NCBI RefSeq assembly: GCF_900142015.1 | Contig: NZ_FQZN01000019.1 | Location: 1-64,000, forward strand | Origin: Bacteroides stercorirosoris | GTDB taxonomy: Bacteria; Bacteroidota; Bacteroidia; Bacteroidales; Bacteroidaceae | Reading direction: 5' to 3' | Length of the DNA stretch: 64,000 nt | In this document: positions 17,957 to 25,810 of the stretch, one piece after another | Position numbering within the stretch: the first letter of the stretch is position 1 | Layout of the letters: the number at the start of each line of letters is the position of its first letter | Program-made: the position numbers and the translations under genes | Notes under the pieces: generated by a model | Seen by the model: the letters and a program-made list of their open reading frames with translations, nothing else | The model's database searches: none | What the model was told of the DNA's origin: nothing

Positions 17957-18007
17957 TTCATCCCTTTCCGGTCCTATGGGCATCTGTCTGCTGATTCGTA
18001 TTTATAC

Positions 18008-18056
18008 AAAAAAACTCTGCCGCAAACAGTCCCCGAAAGGTACCTTTGCAGCAGAG
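18008..18056 (-). terminator. Terminator of the DUF4251 gene
   Basis: TTTGCAGCAGAG (18045-18056) pairs with CTCTGCCGCAAA (18015-18026) at 11 of 12 positions. On the minus strand the stem runs straight into seven Ts, a textbook intrinsic terminator. Confidence 0.8.
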
Positions 18057-18082
18057 TGGAAATATATATATTGTAAAGGGCT

Positions 18083-18673
18083 TTACCAGGAACGTCCTTT
18101 GAAGATACTGGATTGACTTAACGGAACCAGATTACCGCTCAACGTCATCGTGTTGGAGTTGAAGTTCGGGCTGATGGTTACAGTGGCATTGTTGCCGCCG
18201 TTGGTCAATGTAATGAAAATCTGTGCCGAAATACCGATACCTTGAATGCTGAACTGGCAATTCACATTCCCTTTCTTATCGGTAGTAATCTGCATATCCG
18301 ATGTGGAACCGTCCACAGTTACACCGCCGATGCCGTTAGGACCGGGATATACGGTGTTGAACGCTACCTGCACGGTACCACGTCCCTGGTTCATCAGTAC
18401 GAAGTTGGTGTTGGAGTTTACAAAAGCCGTCTGTCCGTTGCGGAACATCACCTGGTCGGCTTCCAGTACAAATTGGTGGGCTTTCAATGCAGCCACAGCG
18501 TCATCATACGAGATGGCGTCGGCTACTTGTTCTTCAGCTTTCAGGCGGGCGCGTTCAGCGTCTCTTTGTGCCTTACGGTCTGCGCGGCGTTCCGCTCTAC
18601 TTTCTTGTGCATACATGGCGGTCGTTGCCGCACTCATCATCACTAATGCTACTAATGCAATAAACTTTTTCAT
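18083..18673 (-). CDS. DUF4251 exported protein
   Basis: A 196-residue protein with a signal peptide (cleavage near AMYAQ), a charged Arg/Ala/Glu-rich helix (about 25-50) and a beta-rich DUF4251 domain (about 60-196). The family is common in Bacteroidales and has no known function. It stands alone with its own strong terminator. Confidence 0.8.
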   Translation of the reverse strand: MKKFIALVALVMMSAATTAMYAQESRAERRADRKAQRDAERARLKAEEQVADAISYDDAVAALKAHQFVLEADQVMFRNGQTAFVNSNTNFVLMNQGRGTVQVAFNTVYPGPNGIGGVTVDGSTSDMQITTDKKGNVNCQFSIQGIGISAQIFITLTNGGNNATVTISPNFNSNTMTLSGNLVPLSQSSIFKGRSW

Positions 18674-18727
18674 AATTCTTTAATGTTTAGGTTTTACGAT
18701 TCTTGTTCGTTTATTGCAAAACAACCT

Positions 18728-20164
18728 TTATTCGGGATTGTTCACGGGACGCTTCACAATTTTATATCCGATGGCGGCAACCAGGATGCTCATCAACGGG
18801 CTGATAATGTTGAAAAAGCAGTAGGGGAGGTAGGTCAGCGTAGATACGTTCAATATCGTTGCCTGCGTCATTCCGCACGTATTCCAGGGTATCAGCGGTG
18901 AAGTGACGGTGACGGCATCTTCCGTGGTGCGGCTCAGCAACCGGTTTTCATATCCTTTTTTCTCATAAATGTTGCGGAACATGTTTCCGGTAAGGATGAT
19001 GCTGATATATTGGTCGGCAGTGGTGAGGTTGAGAAACAGTCCCGAACAGACGGTGGACGCCACCACACTGACCCTTCCTTTCATGAAACGGACAAATACG
19101 GAGGTAATGCTGCCCAGCATACCGCTTGCCGTCATTGCACCGCCGAAGCACATGGCACAAAGTATCAGCCAAACCGTGTCCATCATGCCTGCCATGCCAC
19201 GCGTAGACACAAGGTCGGTCAGCATCGTGTTTCCCGTGTTCAGGCTGGTGCTTCCGTAGAAAGTCATCATCGCTCCTTTAAATAGATTGCTCCCTCCGGC
19301 AATTTCACGCAGCAAGTCCGGCTGGAAGATGATGGCGCATATCCCTGCCAGCAGAGTAGAGAGAAACAGGGTGATGATGGAAGGCGTTTTCCGTGCTATG
19401 AGTATTCCGGTCACTATGGGGACAATCAGCAGCCAGGGAGTGATGACGAACGTGTCTTTCAGCGAAACGGCAAAGTCGGTCATGTGTTCCGTAGAATTGG
19501 TTTCGATAACGAACCCCATTACGGTGAAGATAATCAGCGTGATGACGAGCGATGGTGTGGTCGTAATCAGCATATAGCGTATGTGCCTGAACAAGGGCAC
19601 GTCCGTTATGGACGAGGCAAGTATGGTGGTTTCTGACAGTGGGGAAATCTTATCACCGAAATAGGCACCGGAGATGATGGCTCCCGCTATCCACCCTTCA
19701 TTGAATCCCTGCGCCTTGCCGATACCCATCAGTGCGATGCCGATAGTTGCGATTGTGGTCCACGAACTGCCTGTCATGACGGAAATCAGCGCGCAGATGA
19801 TGCAGGTGGACGCCAGGAAAAAGTCGGGGTGGATGATTTGCATACCGTAATATATAAGGGTGGGGACAATGCCGCTTATCATCCATGCACCGCTCAGTGC
19901 ACCTATAATCAACAGGATAATAATGGCGGTGGCGACTCCTGCAATATTATTCGTGATGGCGAGTTCGTAATCTTTCCAGGGGACACGGTAGAAGGCCATA
20001 CCTATAAATACGCAGAAGGCCGTAGTGGTCAGCAAGGAAATCTGGCTGCCTCCTCCCAAAGCATCGCTGCCGAATGTGTGTATGGTGGCGAATAACATTC
20101 CTACCAACAGTCCGATGGGCAGGAGGGATACTAAAGGAGAGGGGATTTTCTTCAATGAACTCAT
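18728..20164 (-). CDS. NhaC-family Na+/H+ antiporter
   Basis: A 478-residue inner-membrane protein with many hydrophobic segments across its whole length. NhaC family exchangers move sodium out for protons; some members exchange organic acids such as malate for lactate, so the ion is not certain. Conserved-looking motifs include SGAYFGDKISPLSETT and the C-terminal WNTCG. A -7 box lies just upstream. It is divergent from the sugar kinase gene. Confidence 0.88.
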   Translation of the reverse strand: MSSLKKIPSPLVSLLPIGLLVGMLFATIHTFGSDALGGGSQISLLTTTAFCVFIGMAFYRVPWKDYELAITNNIAGVATAIIILLIIGALSGAWMISGIVPTLIYYGMQIIHPDFFLASTCIICALISVMTGSSWTTIATIGIALMGIGKAQGFNEGWIAGAIISGAYFGDKISPLSETTILASSITDVPLFRHIRYMLITTTPSLVITLIIFTVMGFVIETNSTEHMTDFAVSLKDTFVITPWLLIVPIVTGILIARKTPSIITLFLSTLLAGICAIIFQPDLLREIAGGSNLFKGAMMTFYGSTSLNTGNTMLTDLVSTRGMAGMMDTVWLILCAMCFGGAMTASGMLGSITSVFVRFMKGRVSVVASTVCSGLFLNLTTADQYISIILTGNMFRNIYEKKGYENRLLSRTTEDAVTVTSPLIPWNTCGMTQATILNVSTLTYLPYCFFNIISPLMSILVAAIGYKIVKRPVNNPE

Positions 20165-20192
20165 TCTGTTTGTTATATCAGTTAAAACTTTG

Positions 20193-20200
20193 CAAAGTTA
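20193..20200 (-). promoter_or_regulatory. -7 box for the NhaC gene
   Basis: TAACTTTG on the minus strand, 28 bp before the start codon. No clear -33 element. Confidence 0.4.
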
Positions 20201-20255
20201 CAACAAATCCGGTTATTATGTTTTGTCCCTGCTTCTCCGCCAATAAATATTATTA

Positions 20256-20263
20256 TATCTTTG
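20256..20263 (+). promoter_or_regulatory. -7 box for the sugar kinase gene
   Basis: TATCTTTG, 60 bp before the start codon. No TTTG at the usual -33 distance. Confidence 0.4.
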
Positions 20264-20323
20264 CGTTTGCTTGGAATAAAAATGCAACTTTGACGTTCGG
20301 TTAATCTTTTTTGTTGACAACTT

Positions 20324-21391
20324 ATGAATCAAATATCTACCCATAAGAAAGTAGTTACCTTCGGCGAGATAATGCTGAGGCTGACCGCACCTGATTTCCT
20401 CCGTTTTTCACAGACCAATCAGATGATAGCTACCTATGGTGGCAGTGAAGCCAACGTAGCCGTTTCATTGGCTAACTTCGGCATACCTACTGAGTTCGTA
20501 ACCCGTCTGCCGGACAATGCTGTGGCCCGTGCCTGTATCGCTTCGCTCCGTGCCAACGGCTTGGGTACTGACGGAATTGTCTTCGGAGGCAAACGTATGG
20601 GACTTTACTTTTTGGAAAGCGGCGCCGCCTTCCGCAATTCGAATGTTGTTTACGACCGTGAGGATTCTTCATTTGCTACGCTGCGTCCCGGTATGATTGA
20701 TTGGGAAACAGTATTCGCTGACGCGGGTTGGTTTCATTGGTCCGGTATTGCCGCCGCCCTTTCGCCGGAAGGTGCCGAGGCTTGCCGCGAAGCTCTCGAA
20801 ATAGCCGACCGCATGGGACTGACCATCTCTTGTGACCTTAATTTCCGCAAGAAACTCTGGAATTACGGTCGTCCGGCAGCCGAAGTCATGCAGCCTTTGG
20901 TGCAATACAGCGATGTTATCTTTGGTGCCGAACCGGAATATAAGGAAATTCTCGGCATTCAGCCCGTTGGTTTCAAAGCCACCGATGCTGCCGATACTTC
21001 TTTCGAAACCAATCTTCCTGCTTTCGAGGATTTCGGCCGTCAAGTAGCGCAGCTTGTACCCCGTTGCCGGAAAGCTTTCCTGGAACTGCGCAATTCCATT
21101 ACTTCCAATCATAACCTCCTTGCTGCCGTAGTCTATTCGGACGGTACACTGAAGCACACCGGCATCTACGACATCGAACATGAAGTAGACCGCGTAGGAG
21201 CGGGTGATGCGTTTGTCGGTGGCATGATATACGGTCTTATCACCTATCCCGATGATGACCAGAAGACATTGGAGTATGCTCTTGCCGCTTCCGCACTGAA
21301 AAATACGGTTTATGGTGACTTTAACCATGTGACGGTAGAGGAGGTTGAGAGTCTGATGCAAGGAAATATTTCAGGCAGAGTATCCCGATAA
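20324..21391 (+). CDS. kdgK: PfkB-family sugar kinase, likely 2-dehydro-3-deoxygluconokinase
   Basis: A 355-residue ribokinase-fold enzyme. The N-terminal GGSEANVAVSLANFG and the C-terminal DRVGAGDAFVGGMIYG (catalytic Asp in GAGD) are the PfkB signatures. The overall pattern (FGEIMLRLTAPDFLRF) fits KDG kinase, which phosphorylates 2-keto-3-deoxygluconate from uronate breakdown. That would link to the pectin loci elsewhere in the window, but KDPG aldolase is not adjacent, so the substrate is inferred. Confidence 0.8.
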   Translation: MNQISTHKKVVTFGEIMLRLTAPDFLRFSQTNQMIATYGGSEANVAVSLANFGIPTEFVTRLPDNAVARACIASLRANGLGTDGIVFGGKRMGLYFLESGAAFRNSNVVYDREDSSFATLRPGMIDWETVFADAGWFHWSGIAAALSPEGAEACREALEIADRMGLTISCDLNFRKKLWNYGRPAAEVMQPLVQYSDVIFGAEPEYKEILGIQPVGFKATDAADTSFETNLPAFEDFGRQVAQLVPRCRKAFLELRNSITSNHNLLAAVVYSDGTLKHTGIYDIEHEVDRVGAGDAFVGGMIYGLITYPDDDQKTLEYALAASALKNTVYGDFNHVTVEEVESLMQGNISGRVSR

Positions 21392-21464
21392 AATATTTTT
21401 TTTCCAATATTCTTTGGTGCTTTGACTATTTATCTTTTACTTTGTAGCACAAAGTACTTTTTAT

Positions 21465-22049
21465 ATGGATAAGAACAAAGCATTAGAATCAGTGAATGAG
21501 ATAAAGGAGTTGATGGAAAAATCCTCCAAGTTTGTGTCTCTAAGTGGAATGACGGCTATTTTGGCCGGAGTATATGCCTTAGCCGGCGCGTTTGTGGCCA
21601 ATAGTTTCTTAAGTTCGGGAGAGAACCGGGAAGGACTGATAATGGTGGCCTCGTTGGTGCTGACGGCTTCTGTAATCACAGCCTGTATCCTGTCCTGTTA
21701 TAAAGCCAGGAAAACCGGGCAGAAAATATTCAGTAAATTAACTTATCGCATTGCCTGGAATTTTGCATTGCCGTTGCTGACGGGAGGATTGTTCTGCATT
21801 GCCTTGCTGCTGCACGAGATTTACGGGTTGGTATCTTCTGTAATGTTGTTGTTCTATGGGCTTTCTCTGGTCAATGTTTCAAAGTTCACCTATTCCAATG
21901 TAGCCTGGTTGGGATATGCATTCCTTTGCCTGGGCATTGCAGACTGCTTCTTTGAAGGACATGGCTTGCTGTTTTGGACAATCGGGTTCGGTGGCTTCCA
22001 TATCCTGTATGGTATATTGTTTTATTTGCAGTATGAAAGGAAAAGGTGA
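21465..22049 (+). CDS. Hypothetical multi-pass membrane protein
   Basis: A 194-residue protein with a short charged N-terminus and five or six hydrophobic helices (from about residue 28 onward). Family not recognised by name. It starts an apparent operon with a winged-helix regulator (3 bp downstream) and creD, a grouping I associate with Bacteroidetes creD loci. It may sense or modulate membrane state; this is inference. Confidence 0.75.
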   Translation: MDKNKALESVNEIKELMEKSSKFVSLSGMTAILAGVYALAGAFVANSFLSSGENREGLIMVASLVLTASVITACILSCYKARKTGQKIFSKLTYRIAWNFALPLLTGGLFCIALLLHEIYGLVSSVMLLFYGLSLVNVSKFTYSNVAWLGYAFLCLGIADCFFEGHGLLFWTIGFGGFHILYGILFYLQYERKR

Positions 22050-22052
22050 TAG

Positions 22053-22349
22053 ATGATAGAAGCATTTCAAAATATAAATAAGGCATTCGAAAGTAAAGTC
22101 CGCTTGGGCATAATGGCTGTCCTGATGGTAAATGAGGATGTGGATTTCAACACCCTGAAGGAACTGCTTTCGTTGACGGACGGCAATCTGGCCAGCCATA
22201 CGAGGGCTTTGGAAGAGTTGGGCTACATCGTTTGCAAGAAAACCTTTGTGGGACGAAAACCTAAAACTTTTTTTCAAGCCACACAGGGAGGGAAGAAGGC
22301 TTTTAAGACTCATATAGAGGCATTGGAGAATTTTCTGAAATCAACTTAA
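22053..22349 (+). CDS. Small winged-helix transcriptional regulator
   Basis: A 98-residue protein almost entirely made of a wHTH domain (AFESKVRLGIMAVLM... LLSLTDGNLASHTRALEELGYI...), resembling the HTH_34/MarR-like family of one-domain regulators. It lies 3 bp after the membrane protein and 16 bp before creD, so it probably regulates this operon. Confidence 0.85.
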   Translation: MIEAFQNINKAFESKVRLGIMAVLMVNEDVDFNTLKELLSLTDGNLASHTRALEELGYIVCKKTFVGRKPKTFFQATQGGKKAFKTHIEALENFLKST

Positions 22350-22365
22350 TTAATACGATTCTATT

Positions 22366-23763
22366 ATGGAAAATTTAAATGAAAACTTAAACGACAATTT
22401 GAATGATGATTTTAGTGATCATCTGAATGAAGGTCTGAATGAAACGAAGAGGCAGGCGAGTGGTTGTTTGCATCGTTTCTCAAAATCAATTAAGGTAGTG
22501 GTAATTGCTTTTCTGGTGTTGTTGCTGCTGATTCCGATGTTTATGATTGAAGACATGATTTCAGAACGCGGACGTACGCAGACGGATGCTATTGCGGAAG
22601 TCGGTCAGAAATGGAGCCTGGCGCAGACCATTACAGGGCCTTACATTAATCTGAAGTATCCCATCACTCACGAAGACAATGGGGTAAAGAAGGTGTCTAT
22701 GGGAGATGTAACCTTGCTTCCCGACGAATTGTCTGTAGACGGACAATTGCATACTGAGATTCTCCGGCGGGGTATTTATAAAGTAAATGTATACCAGTCG
22801 GAACTGGTTATCAAAGGGTTCTTTAGCTCGGAAGAACTTCTGAAGAACAATGTAGATATGGATGCGCTATTGTATAATCGGGCGGCGGTCTGTCTGAATC
22901 TGACAGATATGCGTGGACTTAGCGAGCAGGTCAGCATTACTCTGAACGATTCAGTCTATATGTTCGAGCCGGGAATGGATGGTCGGGGCATCGATAATAT
23001 GGGTGTTCATGCTATCGTCGACCTTTCTGCCCTGAAAGAAGGCAAAAAGCTGCCTTATGAGATGAAGATTAAACTAAAAGGTTCTCAATCCATTAACTTT
23101 ACTCCATTGGGCAAAACCACAAAGGTCAATCTGAAAGCCAATTGGAACACTCCGAGTTTTGACGGTAATTACTTGCCGGAGAAGCGTGAGATTACGGAAA
23201 CGGATTTTTCTGCGCAATGGCAGGTGTTGAATTTGAACAGGAATTATCCGCAGGTGCTTGTCAATTATCAGAATGCGAGTATCAAGGATATTCAGAATTC
23301 AAATTTCGGGGTGAACCTGAAAATGCCGGTAGAGCAGTATCAACAGTCTATGCGTTCTACTAAGTATGCGATTCTGGTTATCTTATTGACTTTTATGGTG
23401 ATATTCTTCACTGAAATTCTGGAAAAGACTCGTATTCATGCTTTGCAGTATCTGCTGGTAGGGTTGGCGCTCTGTCTGTTCTATAGTTTGTTGCTTTCTA
23501 TGTCCGAGCATATCGGTTTTGGCATGGCTTATCTGGTGGCATCGGCGCTTACTATCGCTTTAGTGGGTGGCTATATGCTGGGCATTATCAGGAGAAAGAA
23601 ACCGGCTTTTATTATGGTAGGGTTGCTTGGTGTACTTTATATTTATGTATTCATTCTTATCCAGTTGGAGACTTTTGCTTTGCTTGCCGGCAGTCTTGGG
23701 TTGTTTGTGATACTGGCTATGGTGATGTACTTCTCTAAAAAGATTGATTGGTTCAATGAATAA
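22366..23763 (+). CDS. creD: Inner-membrane protein CreD
   Basis: A 465-residue protein with a TM helix (about 44-66), a large periplasmic domain (about 67-325) and a cluster of C-terminal TM helices, the layout of CreD. CreD is a target of CreBC in enterobacteria and affects envelope integrity and colicin or beta-lactam sensitivity; here control is more likely by the adjacent wHTH protein. Its N-terminus has an odd Asn-rich repeat (ENLNENLNDNLND...), about 30 residues, probably cytosolic. Confidence 0.88.
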   Translation: MENLNENLNDNLNDDFSDHLNEGLNETKRQASGCLHRFSKSIKVVVIAFLVLLLLIPMFMIEDMISERGRTQTDAIAEVGQKWSLAQTITGPYINLKYPITHEDNGVKKVSMGDVTLLPDELSVDGQLHTEILRRGIYKVNVYQSELVIKGFFSSEELLKNNVDMDALLYNRAAVCLNLTDMRGLSEQVSITLNDSVYMFEPGMDGRGIDNMGVHAIVDLSALKEGKKLPYEMKIKLKGSQSINFTPLGKTTKVNLKANWNTPSFDGNYLPEKREITETDFSAQWQVLNLNRNYPQVLVNYQNASIKDIQNSNFGVNLKMPVEQYQQSMRSTKYAILVILLTFMVIFFTEILEKTRIHALQYLLVGLALCLFYSLLLSMSEHIGFGMAYLVASALTIALVGGYMLGIIRRKKPAFIMVGLLGVLYIYVFILIQLETFALLAGSLGLFVILAMVMYFSKKIDWFNE

Positions 23764-23794
23764 ACTAAACTAAGATTTTATATATTTTGCAGAA

Positions 23795-23840
23795 AAATGC
23801 CCGGAATGAGAATTACTACAGTCTTCTCTTCCGGGCATTT
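23795..23840. terminator. Hairpin after creD
   Basis: AAATGCCCGGAA (23795-23806) pairs perfectly with TTCCGGGCATTT (23829-23840), extended by GAGAA/TTCTC. It lies between convergent genes and probably ends the creD transcript and backs up the minus-strand terminator. Confidence 0.65.
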
Positions 23841-23850
23841 ACTACAAAAA

Positions 23851-23883
23851 AAGCTCCTGTAATCATCAAGACTACAGGAGCTT
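23851..23883 (-). terminator. Terminator of the GGGtGRT/Fe-S scaffold unit
   Basis: AAGCTCCTGTA (23851-23861) pairs perfectly with TACAGGAGCTT (23873-23883). On the minus strand the stem is followed by a run of eight Ts. Confidence 0.8.
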
Positions 23884-23904
23884 ATTTATTTGAAGTAACT
23901 TAAA

Positions 23905-24915
23905 TTACTTGCTCAAAGCCTGAGCTACGTCAACCGCACAAGCTACAGTACAACCTACCATCGGATTGTTACCGATACCCAGGAATCCCATCATTTCTAC
24001 GTGAGCAGGAACTGATGAAGAACCAGCGAACTGAGCGTCTGAGTGCATACGGCCCATTGTGTCGGTCATGCCGTAAGAAGCCGGACCGGCTGCCATGTTA
24101 TCCGGGTGAAGAGTACGACCTGTACCACCACCGGAAGCAACTGAGAAATAAGGCTTACCAGCAAGAACACGTTCTTTCTTGTAAGTACCGGCTACCGGAT
24201 GTTGGAAACGAGTCGGGTTAGTAGAGTTACCTGTGATAGATACATCTACACCTTCTTTCCACATGATAGCTACACCTTCGCGAACATCGTCAGCACCGTA
24301 GCATTTTACTTTTGCACGGGCACCATCACTGTAAGCGATTTCCTGAACTACTTTCAGTTCACCTGTGTAGTAGTCGAATTGAGTCTGAACATAAGTAAAG
24401 CCGTTGATACGAGAGATGATCTGTGCAGCATCCTTACCCAAACCGTTCAGAATACAACGCAGAGGTTCTTTACGTACTTTGTCAGCTTTTGCAGCAATCT
24501 TGATAGCACCTTCAGCAGCAGCGAATGATTCGTGACCTGCCAGGAAAGCGAAACATTTAGTTTCCTCACGCAGCAACATAGCTGCCAGGTTACCATGACC
24601 GATACCAACCTTACGGTCATCGGCTACAGAACCCGGAATACAGAATGCCTGCAAACCGATACCGATAGCTTCAGCAGCTTCAGCAGCGTTTGTGCAGCCT
24701 TTTTTGATAGCAATTGCAGTACCTACAACATAAGCCCACTTTGCATTTTCAAAGCAGATAGGCTGAGTTTCTTCACACGTCTTATAAGGATCGAGTCCAT
24801 AAGATTCGCAGATAGCGTTTGCTTCTTCGATGTCTTTGATGCCGTTAGCGTTCAAAGCTTCAATAATTCCTTTGATACGACGGTCTTGACTTTCAAATTT
24901 TACTTCTCTAATCAT
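23905..24915 (-). CDS. GGGtGRT protein
   Basis: A 336-residue protein of the family named after its GGGTGRT motif, seen here as SVASGGGTGRTLHPDN. No signal peptide. The function is not established; the gene is commonly next to a NifU-like Fe-S scaffold gene, as here (21 bp upstream). Several Cys are present (NAICESYG, KTCEETQPICFENAK, GCTVACAVD), compatible with Fe-S handling. Codon choice is strongly biased (few rare codons), suggesting high expression. Confidence 0.85.
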   Translation of the reverse strand: MIREVKFESQDRRIKGIIEALNANGIKDIEEANAICESYGLDPYKTCEETQPICFENAKWAYVVGTAIAIKKGCTNAAEAAEAIGIGLQAFCIPGSVADDRKVGIGHGNLAAMLLREETKCFAFLAGHESFAAAEGAIKIAAKADKVRKEPLRCILNGLGKDAAQIISRINGFTYVQTQFDYYTGELKVVQEIAYSDGARAKVKCYGADDVREGVAIMWKEGVDVSITGNSTNPTRFQHPVAGTYKKERVLAGKPYFSVASGGGTGRTLHPDNMAAGPASYGMTDTMGRMHSDAQFAGSSSVPAHVEMMGFLGIGNNPMVGCTVACAVDVAQALSK

Positions 24916-24936
24916 AGTTCTTTTTCCTCCTTATAA

Positions 24937-25638
24937 TTATTCGTGACGTGGATCAATATGTTTAACTGCACCCTGTTCAGCTGTTACGCGTCCGTAAGTA
25001 CCGGTTACTTTCTTCAATGCTTCGTTAGCATCCGTACCCTTCTTGATCTCATCCATGAATTTACCCATGTGAACAAATTCGTATCCGCAGATTTGGTCAT
25101 CCTTATCCAGGAAGATGTTCTTGATGTAACCTTCAGCCATTTCGAGGTAACGAGGACCTTTAGCCAATGTACCGTACAGAGTACCTACCTGGCTGCGCAG
25201 ACCTTTACCCAAGTCTTCCAGTCCGGCACCGATAATCAGACCGCCTTCAGAGAAAGCTGACTGAGTACGTCCGTAAACGATTTGCAGGAAGAGTTCGCGC
25301 ATTGCGGTGTTGATAGCATCGCAAACGAGGTCAGTGTTCAAGGCTTCGAGGATGGTCTTACCCGGAAGGATTTCAGATGCCATGGCAGCTGAGTGAGTCA
25401 TACCGGAGCAACCGATTGTTTCAATCAGGGCTTCCTGAATGACACCTTCTTTCACGTTGAGGGTTAATTTACATGCACCTTGCTGGGGAGCACACCAGCC
25501 AATGCCGTGTGTCAAACCAGAGATGTCAACAATTTCTTTAGCTTTTACCCATTTACCTTCTTCGGGAATAGGAGCCGGTCCGTGGTTAGGACCTTTCTTC
25601 ACAACACACATGTGTTCCACTTCGTGTGAATAAGTCAT
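24937..25638 (-). CDS. NifU-like iron-sulfur cluster assembly scaffold protein
   Basis: A 233-residue protein of the IscU/NifU-like fold. Candidate cluster ligands are Cys in GWCAPQQGAC and in IGCSGMTHSAAM. It probably assembles or carries an Fe-S cluster in the cytosol, with the GGGtGRT protein as dedicated partner. It is the first gene of the pair and has a near-perfect promoter (TTTG, 19 bp, TAACTTTG) with a 59-bp leader. Confidence 0.85.
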   Translation of the reverse strand: MTYSHEVEHMCVVKKGPNHGPAPIPEEGKWVKAKEIVDISGLTHGIGWCAPQQGACKLTLNVKEGVIQEALIETIGCSGMTHSAAMASEILPGKTILEALNTDLVCDAINTAMRELFLQIVYGRTQSAFSEGGLIIGAGLEDLGKGLRSQVGTLYGTLAKGPRYLEMAEGYIKNIFLDKDDQICGYEFVHMGKFMDEIKKGTDANEALKKVTGTYGRVTAEQGAVKHIDPRHE

Positions 25639-25697
25639 AATTAGCTCTTTTTAAGTTATATAAAATAAAAAACGTAATCCATTTTTCAAATCGCTCG

Positions 25698-25728
25698 CAA
25701 AGTTACTCCTTTTCTTTATTTATGCAAA
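25698..25728 (-). promoter_or_regulatory. Promoter of the Fe-S scaffold/GGGtGRT operon
   Basis: On the minus strand TTTG (25728-25725), 19 bp, TAACTTTG (25705-25698): a full match to the Bacteroides housekeeping consensus. Confidence 0.8.
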
Positions 25729-25810
25729 TCGAGTTATCTGACTTTTTTTATAAAAATTAATAATAAGAGACAGTGGTTCTGTGTATTGCAATCTCCACAT
25801 TACAATAATT

